Shown: piece after piece, positions 34,626 through 45,656 of the stretch
How positions within the stretch are numbered: position 1 is the first letter of the stretch
Layout of the letters: each line of letters starts with the position of its first letter
Assembly: GCA_001466705.2 (NCBI GenBank)
Contig: LATX02000068.1
Span: 310,001-374,000 of the forward strand
Direction: 5' to 3'
Origin: Moniliophthora roreri
Lineage: Eukaryota > Basidiomycota > Agaricomycetes > Agaricales > Marasmiaceae
DNA: 64,000 nt
The notes under the pieces: generated by a model
What the model saw: the letters and a program-made list of their open reading frames with translations, nothing else
Told to the model about the DNA's origin: nothing
Databases searched by the model: none
Made by a program: the position numbers and the translations under genes

Positions 34626-36195
34626 TCACTCATCTCTTCGTCGTAGCTTCTTCCAGTCCCACACTTGACGTATCCATCGTGACATATGAACTTCCTGCTT
34701 CATCACGTTGATAATCCATGGATGGTTTAGCATTTCTCTAGGGATTGGTCGCATGGTTGCATTGCCGGTAAGTCTGTTGACCAGATAATTGGAGTCACTA
34801 TTCAATGAAAAATCTTAGTGACTTACGCTTGCTTGATGAAATCTTTCATGTCATCGCTCCATTTCACTTCACCTTCGTCTTCAAGTCGAGGAGGCTGTAA
34901 ATGGGATTATTGATATTCGTAAAGATCTATCAGTGAAAAGAACAGACATACCTCACCCGATGTGATGTACATCATCAGCTCTATTGGGGGCAGATCGCTC
35001 GGGAACGGAAAGCGATTTTGGACAAGTTCAAGAAGAGATATTCCCAAAGACCAAACGTCTGATCTGATGGTGTATTCGTTGCCCAAAATACGCTCTGGCT
35101 GTGAAAGAGAAAGTGTTAATGCAAGATAGGAATAGGATAAATGATCGATCATTACTGACCGCCATGTACAAACTGGTTCCAGTGAAAGTACTGACATAAG
35201 ATCCAACCAACTCTCCTGACACGCCAAAATCGCAGATCTTGACGACGCCCTCCCGAGAAAGAAGTATGTTCGACGGTTTGATATCCCTATGGATGGTCCT
35301 CCTCGCGTGTAAATAGGCTAATCCTTCCAAGACCTAACGAGATGCCCCATGAGTAGGTGTCACGATATCGGAGGGATGTACTGCGTACTCCTTGAGCGAT
35401 GCGCCCAGCAATCTTCTCGCCGACGACAGCTCCTCTCTCCTTGATGCGTTTACCAATCGCTTCTAAACTCCCACCCTCGCAATATTCCATAATAATCATG
35501 ACTTCACTGGACGACGGCGACATGAAGGCGCCATAGAATTTCGTGATGTTTGGATGATCCGTCGTGGACATCACAGACAACTCACGCAGCAACTGATGCG
35601 TAGGTGCTTCACGTGTGGTGATCGTTTTGCGAGCCAGGATCCTACCTGTTCGTTTGTCCCTGACTTTATGGACCGCACCGCCTGCACCCTCACCGAGACG
35701 AGAAATCTCCTCTAGAAGATCATTGGACCACGATGTAGTCTGGAGGTCATGTATGGCGTCGTCATCGACTGACATCTTTTCGATCTTTTCACGGAGAGTT
35801 GCTACGGGATCCGGGGGCTGGAGTGCAGGAACAGGCATGGCTGTCTGGGGGGCAGGCATGATTGTGGGTTCTGTGGGTTCTGATGTATTTGCTGGAGCCG
35901 GTTGCCGTGGACCACCACCGTAGTAGTTATATTCTTCATCACCACCTCCAGTATTCGTAGTGGGAGCAGGAATAACAAGCTTGATATTAGGAGTCGAGGG
36001 CCGTGTGCGACCTGGAGTAGGTACGCCGAGGGTCGGTGGGGAAAGCTGGTGACCTTTGTCCGACTTGCGAATATTGAGCGGTTGGGTTATATTTGGTGGG
36101 TCTGGGATATGGACTGAAGGCAAAGGGGATGCTGAGCGATTTGGGGGCCCAGGTGGTTTTCTGGGGCCTAAAGGGCGTGAAGGGGTAGCCATCAT
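34626..36195 (-). CDS. MKK1: MAP kinase kinase, cell-wall-integrity (Mkk1/2) type
   Basis: Five exons. The N-terminal 130 residues are Pro/Ser-rich with an [19 protein letters not shown] stretch. The kinase domain starts at [20 protein letters not shown] (glycine loop), with catalytic Lys in ILARKTITT, then [12 protein letters not shown] (catalytic loop), [10 protein letters not shown] (DFG), and activation segment [15 protein letters not shown], where the dual-phosphorylation Ser/Thr lie. After splicing the C-lobe reads [20 protein letters not shown], and the gene ends in [20 protein letters not shown]. The GTSxYMAPERI signature matches Mkk1/2, which phosphorylate the Slt2/Mpk1 MAPK in the cell-wall-stress pathway, more closely than Pbs2 or Ste7. 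Start at 36195, 171 bp from a divergent gene. Confidence 0.93.
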
Positions 36196-36366
36196 CGTTG
36201 CCGTCGAGCAAATCGTGAAACGATGCTGACCATCAGTCAGGAATGCAAAGTCTCCTTCACACGTGGCAATTTTGATGGGTCTAGACCTGGTCTCTGGTCC
36301 CGTGACCCTCTCAGGTTGTCACCCCACTGCCACTGCTAGGTTGCCACCCGTGTTCATGTCCTCAAT
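36196..36366. promoter_or_regulatory. Compact divergent promoter, MAPKK / hypothetical gene
   Basis: 171 bp between divergent start codons, so both promoters overlap. A direct CTCTCAGGTTG/CTAGGTTG-like repeat with TGCCAC occurs around 36309-36348. No TATA box is evident. Confidence 0.4.
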
Positions 36367-37031
36367 ATGCCTTTCATCGACCGTCAAGGCATAGACCCTA
36401 CTATACTCATCGGAAAGGTTCTTAATCGTGCTCGTCGCTCCTCAGAGCATCCTGCCCTCACCCTGGACTTTGCGGACAATACTTCGTATCAAATAAAGGT
36501 TTGTCGACGCTTGTCTCCCGTAGGCAGACTCTAGCCGCTACGGGCACTCGCTTAGTGGAGCGACTTTGATGATTATTTGTAGGTCGAGGGCTATGATCCC
36601 AAATGGAAGGGCATTCCAAAGGAACTCGAGATGAACGAATCATTCGACGACATTCTCTTGTCCAACGACGGCTTCATTGGGCTGGAAGTCATCGACTGTG
36701 CCATCATCACACTTTCCGATAAAGCCTTTGAACGCAAACACTCGCAAGAGACCGATCTCCAATGGGACAAGCGTCATCTTGGTGTTGCCTTCAAATTCGC
36801 GGAAGCCAACCCAAGGTGGCATTGTGTCTGGGCTACCCTCACCGAGTACGACAAGGACATGGGAAGCTGCGTCTTCCGAAGTTACGACGACGTTTATTTG
36901 GAGAGACTGGAGCGTTCTCCTCGTAAACACCGTTCGCCCAAGAAGAAGCGGAGAGACAGCTTGCAACCAGAGTGCGCGTTCCTGTCCTTATTTTTGAATT
37001 GTATTTGTGCTGATATATTACTAGTATATGA
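36367..37031 (+). CDS. Conserved agaricomycete hypothetical protein
   Basis: Exons 36367-36498, 36583-36971 and a 7-nt last exon 37025-37031 sum to 176 codons (175 aa). It starts MPFIDRQGIDPTILIGKVLN. Notable blocks are LTLDFADNTSYQIKVEGYDP, LEVIDCAIITLSDKAFERKH, RWHCVWATLTEYDKDMGSCV and FRSYDDVYLERLERSPRKHR, ending in a basic KKKRRD tail that may be a nuclear-localisation signal. I recognise the pattern as a conserved protein of unknown function in Agaricomycetes, from memory only. The last exon is inferred from phase: reading through without the splice would give a long hydrophobic, low-quality tail to 37371. Confidence 0.65.
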
Positions 37032-38492
37032 CAACCGTACCATTCATTTATCCTTTAGAGGTTCCCGGTTTGACCAGCCTACTTATCACCGTGATTTCTC
37101 CCCTTGCATTTTCCTCTCGCACTTCGCATCTCAAGTCACTCTATGTATTATCTCATCCTCCGTCCATTCATCCATCTACCACAACATCTGTATTATTTGG
37201 ACCACATATAGCACTCAAAGTTGCAACATTGTATGTACTGACTTACGCACCCCTCCTCTTGTCTGTTTGTACAGTGCTATCGATATCGCTTTCATTGTCT
37301 TGTTTGCAATCACCATTCTGTACTTTGATCTTGCCGCGACTCTACAAGCTTGGAACGACGAATCCGGTTAGTGTCAGGTAATTAAGACGCCGGACTCCAT
37401 GTCTACCATCAAATGAGTGGATACATGAATTATATCTATACATAAAGAGATAGATAGGAAGAGCTTCAGGACCCGAAAAGAGTGCCTCCCTAAACTCGTC
37501 CTCGTCGTCACGATCATCAGATGAGTGTCACGAGCAAAGCCCTCACCATCGTATGTTTCGGGGAAACTGTTCTGCCGCAATCCAACGACTTGACGGGACC
37601 GAGATGTAAATGTCCATCCAGGGTCGGAGCAAACAAAAAAGTTCCATCCCAGTTGTCGACGGATACGACACCGCTAGTCACGCTCAGAACCAACTACGAC
37701 ATGCGTTTGGATCGACGAGTGATAGCGGGTTCGGGTTTGATGGGCAAGCTGAGATCGATCTCGTTTCATTTCACCTCAAAAGGACATTCGACCGTACTAC
37801 GGCAAGCTTCAAGACAACAAACCCCCGCTAATTCCCTAAAGGCCACTTAGTCATAGCGCCCTTCGTATCTTTTGAAGGCCTTCAGAAACCACTAGAATCT
37901 CCCCAGGGTACAACACCACGACCGCAGTATTTAGGGGCCGGGCAAGAGCCAGCTCTAGCTCGTAACGAAGGCGAACTGAATGCGAGGGTTGACCTCGGTA
38001 AAATATTTTATTACCCGATGGGTTTCTGGTTGCTGGATGTCGTTTTTCAGGTGGATACGTAGATAGCATGCACCGAACAAGTTTCTTGTTGCAAAGCTCG
38101 GCGACCAAGGCAGTGGTGAGTAACGTCCGATTGCAGCGCAGAACGAGTGAATACGATTTTATTCTGGGATATTGATGGGCAAGTGGTTGCAATTCAAGGT
38201 CCAAGGCTCTTGAGAATGACAGGAATTGAGACAAACATTACAACGTGAGGAACAAATGATTCCAGTAAACCCAAGCTGAAACATAGAGTGACCATAGAGT
38301 GAACTAAGCACCAAAAGGACCATAGTTTGATGGGATCGTTATCCATGACTCTTTTGTCGTAGTCATCGGAGGAGTGGAAGGAAAGGTATAGTCTGAAAGG
38401 TATACATAGCTTGTTGTAATGGAGTAAAAACTTTGTTTGGCAATCTCCGGTTGGGCTTGGCAGACTGGCACTCCCATTGCCAGATCTCACTG
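37032..38492. other. Intergenic region, no supported gene
   Basis: About 1.5 kb. Frames at 37521-37850 (plus) and 37851-38234 (minus) are open but look like no known family and overlap other equally open frames. A plus-strand stretch at about 37845-38060 (GHLVIAPFVSFEGLQKPLES) is readable for some 70 codons without a start and could be a remnant exon. Confidence 0.4.
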
Positions 38493-39178
38493 ATGACTTC
38501 CACGTCCAATTCTCGCGTTTCCTTCTCATCTCTGACTTCCAACAATGTCGGCACTGTTCGAAAGTTGAATTCGGTCTTATTTCCCATCAAATACACCGAC
38601 AAATTCTATCAAGGCATCTTGAATCCTCAAGTGGAAAACTTTTGCAAACTCGGTTCGTGTGCCCGTCGTTCGTGGTTGGGTGTTTTTTTGTTCCAATGAG
38701 ACTCTTTCCCACTTACAGTTTACTATAATGACGTTCCGGGTTCGTAAGGGGCCAAGCTGCTTGCATCTGAGAGGAAAAGCAGTTTACTTATTCATGTCAA
38801 TGACAGTGGGAACAATCTGTTGTCGGATAGAGCAAAAGGACGGAGAGGATCACCTATACCTTATGACGATGGGCATACTGGCAGTACGTTTCAGAGGCTA
38901 GTATTTGCCTTGTGACAGGTGAGCTGACGACGAGCCACTAGCCATATCGTTCGAGAGGCCTTGGATCTCAAAGTCTGCAATCAGTCCTGGACGCAGCATC
39001 TTCGCATACGAGTCCCAGAGTTACCAAGATCTATCTTCACGTACAAGTCTCAAATGCAGAAGCCAAGAAATTTTACGAGAGACATGGATTTAAGGAAGTC
39101 GGAATACACAAGGATTATTACAGGAAAATCACGCCTCACGACGCTTGGATACTGGAGAAGACGATTGAGCACAAATGA
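38493..39178 (+). CDS. NAA50: N-alpha-acetyltransferase 50 (GNAT family)
   Basis: Four exons (38493-38652, 38719-38739, 38807-38883, 38942-39178) sum to 165 codons (164 aa), the usual length. It opens RVSFSSLTSNNVGTVRKLNS, as in Naa50/San, followed by LFPIKYTDKFYQGIL. The acetyl-CoA-binding loop is YRSRGLGSQSL (Q/RxxGxG/A type), and the C-terminus reads LHVQVSNAEAKKFYERHGFK and IHKDYYRKITPHDAW. It acetylates N-terminal Met-hydrophobic proteins co-translationally with the NatA complex and matters for sister-chromatid cohesion in animals. The second exon is only 21 nt. Confidence 0.92.
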
Positions 39179-39365
39179 TGATTTGGATTGTGAGTCCCGT
39201 CCTGCTATCGGTGCAAACGTATTCACTAATATATCCATTGAACGGTAGTAGATGTACATCAATTAGAGGCAGGTGCTGTAATGCTACGATTAAGCATGGA
39301 GGCAAAAAGAGGTCAAAGGGCTGCGTGTGCAGTTCTTTGGTATAGATGTATAGACTGCAGAGGGA

Positions 39366-40175
39366 TCACCAGCTCTCGTCCGGTTTTCCACAACCCTTAA
39401 CCAGCTGAGATGATTGTAGTCAGCGCTGAGCTGAGGTAGAAAGATCTTAGCACACCTGGTGACGTTTGAGAGCATCCTTCCTAGTGAACGTTTTGCCACA
39501 TCCACCGTTACATGTGTACGGCTTTTCCCCCGTGTGCGTTTCCCGATGGCGCTTCAGATCGTGTTGGCGATTGAAGGATAGAGCACATAAATCGCAAGAA
39601 TAGGGACGAGGTTGGGAAGTGGCAGGTGGGCTAGGGTTATGTCCTGGCGGATACAAAGTAATCTCGTTGGGATAATGGGTTGAAGATGTCACCATCGTGC
39701 TGGAAGTCGGGTGAGCCGCGTATGAATGGCTCTGGGAGTGGGATCGCGGGCGGTTGGACGAGTGACCCGCATAAGGATGTGACGGGGATTGGGAATGAGA
39801 ATAGGCATGCGTGCTTTGACGGTGTGAGGGCATATAAGTATGTCCTTGGGGCATGTTCTGCGATGTGGAGGGTGGTGGCAGATAGTCCTGACTTGGCCGA
39901 GCACTATGTGGCGAAGGCACCATATTTGGCATTTGGTAGCGAGGGTTTATGGGAGACGTGCCGCCAGATTGAGTGTATGGATCGACTGCGTAGCCAGTAT
40001 TGGGGGGAAGACTTTGGCGTCTGTCCACAGAACTGTAACCAGAAGCCTGATGGTGAGGGTGGGGGTGGTACTGGGAAGTAGAAGTGTATTGGTTTGGCGA
40101 GCTATACTGCTGGCCATTCCAGTGACTGGAAGAGTGATTGCTCTGCCAACGATAAGACGATATTGGAGGCTGCAT
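39366..40175 (-). CDS. C2H2-type zinc finger transcription factor
   Basis: Exon 1 (40175-39456) and exon 2 (39404-39366) give 252 residues. The first 190 residues are Ser/Pro/Tyr/His/Gln-rich (SSPNQYTSTSQYHPHPHHQA), typical of fungal activators. Finger 1 is YSCDLCALSFNRQHDLKRHR with C-x2-C-x12-H-x3-H. Finger 2 starts YTCNGGCGKTFTRKDALKRH; after splicing the tail is QLVKGCGKPDESW, so its fourth ligand is probably Cys (C2HC). It should bind DNA. Exon 2 starts at 39404; a later AG would drop the LVK residues. Exon 1 lies within the 5' part of the transcript; no other domain is seen. Confidence 0.87.
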
Positions 40176-41106
40176 GATACCAAGTGATGTATAATGCTTA
40201 CCTGGCTTGGGTTCATAAGTTCAAACTAGTTGCCACGAGTGAGGCGCTAGAGAGGACGTCGTGTCACCACTTTGGAAAGGGAGTGCAAAACATCCACAGT
40301 AATCTCCAAGCAATATAAGTCAATCCGGAAATAGTGACCGCCTCGCTCTTGAGACGCCGTACCTTAAGGGTAATGGATGGTTGACGTGTTAATAATATAG
40401 ATCTCCCGCGCATAAGTCGGCACATTCCAACCTGATCTATAGTCCTGAAGGAGGTTAGCTTCACGGTCCGTAGCCGATGACCAACTGATGACAGAAGGGC
40501 TTAGGACAGGAAATATTTTAGGGCAAGTGAACATCTGAGATCCTTGGAGGGTAGCCAGGAACGACCTGCTAAAAGCAGATGATGGCCTTTCCTGTATATT
40601 AGAGTGATATCGGCAATTGGTTGCCATCTGGCTCTCGATGCCTGAAGCCAATACATCAGTAACAAGAAATTAGGTTCCGGAGAGTTGATAGCGGTACCCA
40701 CCGAGATTTCGAGTTTACCCCACCTCAACTCTTGACAGCTGGCTAATAACGGCCAAGCAACCCAAACGCGTCGGGTTGCCCGGGCGCTTAACTACAGCAA
40801 CCGAGCTCTGCTAGTGTCCAATGTCAGATTTTGAATCCTCCTCATGATTTTCAACGGAAGAATGACACAAGATGCCGTCTACTTTGACTTGAGTGAAGAC
40901 ATTGCGGCGTACAGTCCGGTAGTGCCGTGAAGGATAATCAGAACTACATAAGTTTCAAGCACACGACATGAGTTGACGGAAGCACAGTGGTCCTGGGTAT
41001 ACCATGTAGCTTACAAGTCGCTTACATAAACGTAATCGTGGGAATCACCCAGCTTTCCTCCTAACTCGTCGTCCTCAATACTTTGAAACATCGCTTGCCT
41101 TTGATT
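40176..41106. other. Divergent intergenic region, C2H2 regulator / DNA ligase
   Basis: 931 bp. No supported gene; short minus-strand frames at 40264-40728 lack family features. It should contain both promoters. Long upstream regions are common for regulators, so most of it may serve the C2H2 gene. Confidence 0.5.
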
Positions 41107-44100
41107 ATGCCAACCCCAAAGCGAAGAAAGATATCCCATGATCAATCGAGGCTTGACAGCTTCTTCGCCTCAACAAGTTCTCAAAGTCCTAGCCCTGCGA
41201 AAACTCCAAGGAAAAACCATACGCCATCATGGAATAGTGTTCCAGGACTGGCATGCAACGCTTCTGGTGCGCTTGTGTTCCAACCCGCTGATCCATGCCC
41301 CATGATCCGAACAGATGATGCTATTACCCCAGCTGGGACCTTGAAAGCAATTGAAATCATTGATGTTGATCTTATAGACGATGTCGATCCACACACAATA
41401 TCCAGTACCCAGGAGTCCAGCTCGAGGGAGAGCCCCAAAATTCAGCTGTCACAGGCTTCCGGGAAGAAGGCGGTGAAGTTCAACCTGAACCCCGCGGAAT
41501 CTCAAATAGAGTATGGTGCTCTTTCGATAGACCCGGTGGTGTTCAACACGGAGAGTTACATCGCGTCTTTCCCTAAGGATTCACGCGACGTCCCTTACTC
41601 GTTCCTAGCCCACGCCTTGTCAACGATATGCGGAACCCGCTCTCGTACTGTCATACTTCACACATTAACGAATACGTTCCGTACAATTTTAGCGCACCAT
41701 CCGGATTCCCTCATTCCTGCCATCTATCTTCTGTCAAACACCTTGTCACCCCCCTACATCCCGATAGAAATGAATATCGGTGGATCCATCATATCTCAGG
41801 CCATTCAACATATCTCAGGTCTATCTGCTTCTGCACTCAAGAAGCTTTACAACAGCACCGGCGATCTGGGTGACGTTGCATTCTCGGCTAAATCCAACAC
41901 TCGTACACTCATCCCCCACCCCCCGTTACGCGTTCCATCTGTGTATGCTTCTCTAATTCGGGTGGCGGATGCAAAAGGTCAGGGTGCCAGCAAGCAGAAA
42001 CAAAGCATCATTGAGAAGCTGTTAGTTGCTGCGAAGGGTGAAGAGGTACGGTTTCTGGTTCGCACACTGTCGCAAAATCTTCGTGTGGGTGCGGTCAGAA
42101 CCACGCTTTTGACGGCTTTGGCAAGAAGCTTCATCTTGACCCCTGTTAGGACGAAGGCTCGTGCTCATACGGACGGGTCAGAATTTTGCATCTCAGAAAA
42201 ACTTCTCGCCGCTCTCGCCGAAGTTTCCGGGATCAAGAAGAAGAAAGCAACAGAGTCCTTGCGGGATCAGCTAGACGCCAAGCTCCGTAAAGCGGAGAAA
42301 CTAGTGCGAAAAGTATTTGTGCAGCATCCCAATTATGACCATATTATTGGGGCCCTGCTCACGGAAGGATTTGAGGGTTTAACAAATCGGGTCCCTCTGA
42401 CTGTCGGTCAGTGACTGAATTCCGTGTTGCCAGGTGCTAATGTGCCAAATACTCATTTCATAAAATTCCCAGGAGTCCCTCTCTTTCCGACTTTGGGAAC
42501 CCCTATACGCTCACTTCAAGAAATATACCAACATCTGGGAGAATTGCCATTCACCGCTGAGCTAAAGTATGATGGACAGCGAGCGCAGATTCACGGTCGC
42601 AGGGAACCAGATGGGTTCATTTTAATTCGCCTGTTCTCCCGGCATCTGGAGGACATGACCGCAAAGGCGAGTCACCCTTTCCTATTCTGTTGTACCTTCT
42701 CTATCTCCCGACAGATTCACTGACGGTACCTCTGGTGTACAGTATCCTGATGTCATCGCTTTGGTAGAGGAGATATTTCAAAATCATCCAGAGACATATT
42801 CGTTCATTTTGGACTCTGAGATTGTGGCAATTAACCCACTGGATGGTTCCTTAAAGAGCTTTCAGGAACTATCTAATCGACCCAGAAAGGAGGTGTCATT
42901 GAAAGACGTGTTGGTTCCAGTTGGTGTTTTTGCCTTCGACCTGATGTACCTTGACGGTCAGGTATACTCACCTTCTCATCTTTAATTACGTTCTATAAAT
43001 GACTTTTGACCGTCGTCAGGTTCTTCTTGAGAGTTCTTTTCGCATCCGCCGTTCACTCCTACGCGACCGATTTCCACCGCTGATCTCTGAAAATGCGGGC
43101 GTTGCGCAGTTCAAACACGTGGAATGCTGGGATAGCGAAGTAGGACAAGACCACCTGGAGGAAACCTGGGATCATATCACGAGCAGGAATGACACAGAAG
43201 GCTTGATGGTCAAGGTATCATCAAGCTAACCGTCGATATTCGGGCGTTCGTGCTCATGTATTATTTGCAGCTGCTCGATCATGAAGCTCAAGCCGGGGAT
43301 AACTCGACTGAAAGCCGCCGGAGGCTTCTGTCCGCGGGATATGATGCCGACAAACGAACATACTCATGGATGAAACTTAAACGAGACTACGTATCCGGCA
43401 TAGGTGATTCATTGGACCTAATTCCAATTGGTGCATGGCATGGAAATGGCAGGAAAGCTCAATGGTGGAGTCCGGTACTTCTCGGGATTTGGGATGATGA
43501 AAAAGGTTACCCCGTTGCCGTATGCAAATGCATGTCTGGTAGGTGTACTCTTGTGATTTTACATGAACGATGTTGAGGTTGGCCCCTCAGGATTTACAGA
43601 TGCGTTCTATAAAGTGAGCATCCACTCGCCAACGCGGTGGTTTATATGATAGAGCTGATAACAAGAAATAGAGTATGCGCGAGCGCTACTCGCTCTCCGA
43701 AGATCCAAACACTACCTGCTCCAAATTCAAGCGCTGGGAGTGCGAGACAGGAGGTGAGTTATGGTGCCCATCTCTAGTTCCATCTAAATCATGGACCTGT
43801 CCAGGTTTAAAGCCAGGAGTTTATTTCAAGTGAATAGCCTGTGGATATTATTAGATATTCAACTGAAATTCTACATAGGCCGACCGAAGTATGGGAGGTA
43901 CGGGGAGCTGAGTGAGTTTCAGATACTTCAACTGTGCATTGCCCATCGTCTCAACCCGCTTTCAGTATCACCATCAGTCCTATTTCGGTTGCAGCAAAAG
44001 GAATCATATCTTCCAATAAGGGACTTAGCCTCCGATTTCCCCGATTCATCAAAACCCGCGAGGATAAGCCGGTCAACCAAGCCAGTACCCCAGAGTTTCT

Positions 44101-44224
44101 TGCAAGCCTCTGGCAGAGTAGAAAGGGAGACACTAAACGAGATACTCTAGGCAACGGTGATGATTTGATAGACATCGAGTACGAAAGTCCACTTGTGTCG
44201 GAGGACTCGGAACTGGAAATCTAG
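41107..44224 (+). CDS. CDC9: ATP-dependent DNA ligase I
   Basis: The N-terminus has a basic motif PKRRK (residues 4-8) and a PCNA-binding PIP box QSRLDSFF (residues 13-20). The DNA-binding domain spans the long first exon (to 42406). The adenylation domain has the active-site Lys in ELKYDGQRAQIH, then LDSEIVAINP, FAFDLMYLDG and EGLMVK. The OB-fold domain has YSWMKLKRDYVSGIGDSLDL and ends with GLSLRFPRFIKTREDKPVNQ. It seals nicks between Okazaki fragments and in excision repair. The second intron (42667-42742) must start with GC: only that join gives MTAKYPDVIALVEEI. The first intron is 42407-42472, giving LTVGVPLFPTLGTP. The last exons are joined by phase at about 43610-43970. Confidence 0.94.
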
Positions 44225-44661
44225 GGTGGGTGGCGGGTTTCCGTACAGGTTGGATCATTCGTTCCAAGAATTGCCATTGATGTGGATCACAGCGTCATAG
44301 GTAGCGAGATCAGCCACAAGTGGTAGAGGATACTGACACGTACGCTGAACATCCCTGACGATGGAGCATCCAGTAGCTCGCACTGATGGAGGTTGTGCGA
44401 AGATCTTAATTCTTAACACTTGGCCGATCCTGGACTTGACGACTTGTACGATATAGCCACATTACTTACTACTCTTTAGATACGTTTCTGCCGTGTGCGC
44501 TGCAGACCTCCACGTGCGTACCATGAAACGAATACCTGTGGCATGGGCGCAAATCTTCAATTTCTAAAAAAAGTTGTACCTATAATCTACATCAAAGATC
44601 ATCATAAACAAACAATTGAGGGGGAACCCGGCCGTGGCCGTGCCTGGTTCTTCGTGTTCGA
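44225..44661. other. Intergenic region
   Basis: 437 bp between ligase and BolA genes on the same strand. Nothing recognised beyond expected 3' and 5' regulatory sequence. Confidence 0.5.
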
Positions 44662-45272
44662 ATGCTTCTCAGCTGGAAAAGATTGACGCCAGCTGTTCGT
44701 CGTATCGCTCGAAACATGGCCACTCAAGCAACTGCTGATGAAGCTGGTCCTGTTTTCATATCTATTCGTCAAAAGGTATGAGTTTATGATCTGGTGCTGT
44801 ATATCTTGTGCTGATTTATTCACAAGCTCTCAACAACCCTTAGGCCAGCTGAACTATCCATTGTCAATGATTCATGGCGAGTTGCAGCCACGTATCACCA
44901 CAGCGACGTGCCTGACGTCTTGCTAGGCAACATCGGCACCATGCTGCTATGAGAGCTCAGGGAGGGAGCAATGGCGAAACACGTCCGTCCTTTGCAACAC
45001 ATCCCGTTCGAAACTCTATTGATTAACATCGCTGTGAACTTCTAGATTTTTCCATCAACGTTGTATCTGAGGCTTTTGAAGGCAAAGTGAGTTCGCGTAT
45101 TGTTGCAACCAAGCTCTGATACAATAGCTCGGTTCAGACAACCATACAACGCCATCGCATGATCTACGACATCCTCGCTGAAGAGTTGCAACAAGGACTA
45201 CACTCCCTTTCCTTGAAGACCAAGACTCCCGTTGAGCTCCAAAAGCAGTCGCAAACAGCTACTCCATCCTGA
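44662..45272 (+). CDS. BOL1: Mitochondrial BolA-like protein
   Basis: Five exons (44662-44775, 44827-44891, 44927-44982, 45046-45086, 45138-45272) sum to 137 codons (136 aa). The N-terminus (LLSWKRLTPAVRRIARNMAT) is basic and lacks acids, as in a mitochondrial presequence. The BolA fold reads LRPAELSIVNDSWR, HRHHAAMRAQGGSNGETHFS, INVVSEAFEGK and TIQRHRMIYDILAEELQQGL, ending HSLSLKTKTPVEL. BolA proteins work with monothiol glutaredoxins in iron-sulfur cluster delivery. The second and third introns are very short (35 and 63 nt). The 44891/44927 join adds VAAT before HRHH relative to what I expect in the family, so this splice may differ. Confidence 0.88.
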
Positions 45273-45656
45273 AATATGTAATGTCGACCGCTCATCAATT
45301 CTAAATATTGTTTTCGACCCTTGAAACACTCTCGCGTGTTTTGTGGAGGACTTTAACCCGCTGCACTGCCTCGTCTCTTTCCACTGATAAGTAGCTACAG
45401 ACGTTGTTGGGTAGCTCCCGTTTCTCGCTGCTCCTTTTGACTGAGCAGCAACCATATCCCGCTACACCTTGACACCGGTGTACGCGCGTGTCGGCTGTGC
45501 AATTCGAATCACCACGCTTGGCTACTGTAGGATCAGCATAGATTGATGACCAAAAGTTCGTAGTATCGTTTGGATGGTGCTGAAAGATTGTTGACCGCGC
45601 AAAATGCAGTATTTAGTCTGCCTATGGGTCGTGAAAAATTACTGATATTTTCTGAC
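45273..45656. other. Intergenic region
   Basis: 384 bp. No coding feature is seen; it should include the promoter of the downstream C2H2 gene. Confidence 0.5.

Noticed and set aside
36972..37371. Read-through extension of the conserved hypothetical protein
   Set aside because: The extension is low-quality hydrophobic sequence; a phase-correct intron gives a stop at 37031.
37521..38234. Two adjoining frames on opposite strands (37521-37850 plus, 37851-38234 minus)
   Set aside because: Neither shows conserved motifs; joining them with neighbours did not give a coherent protein.
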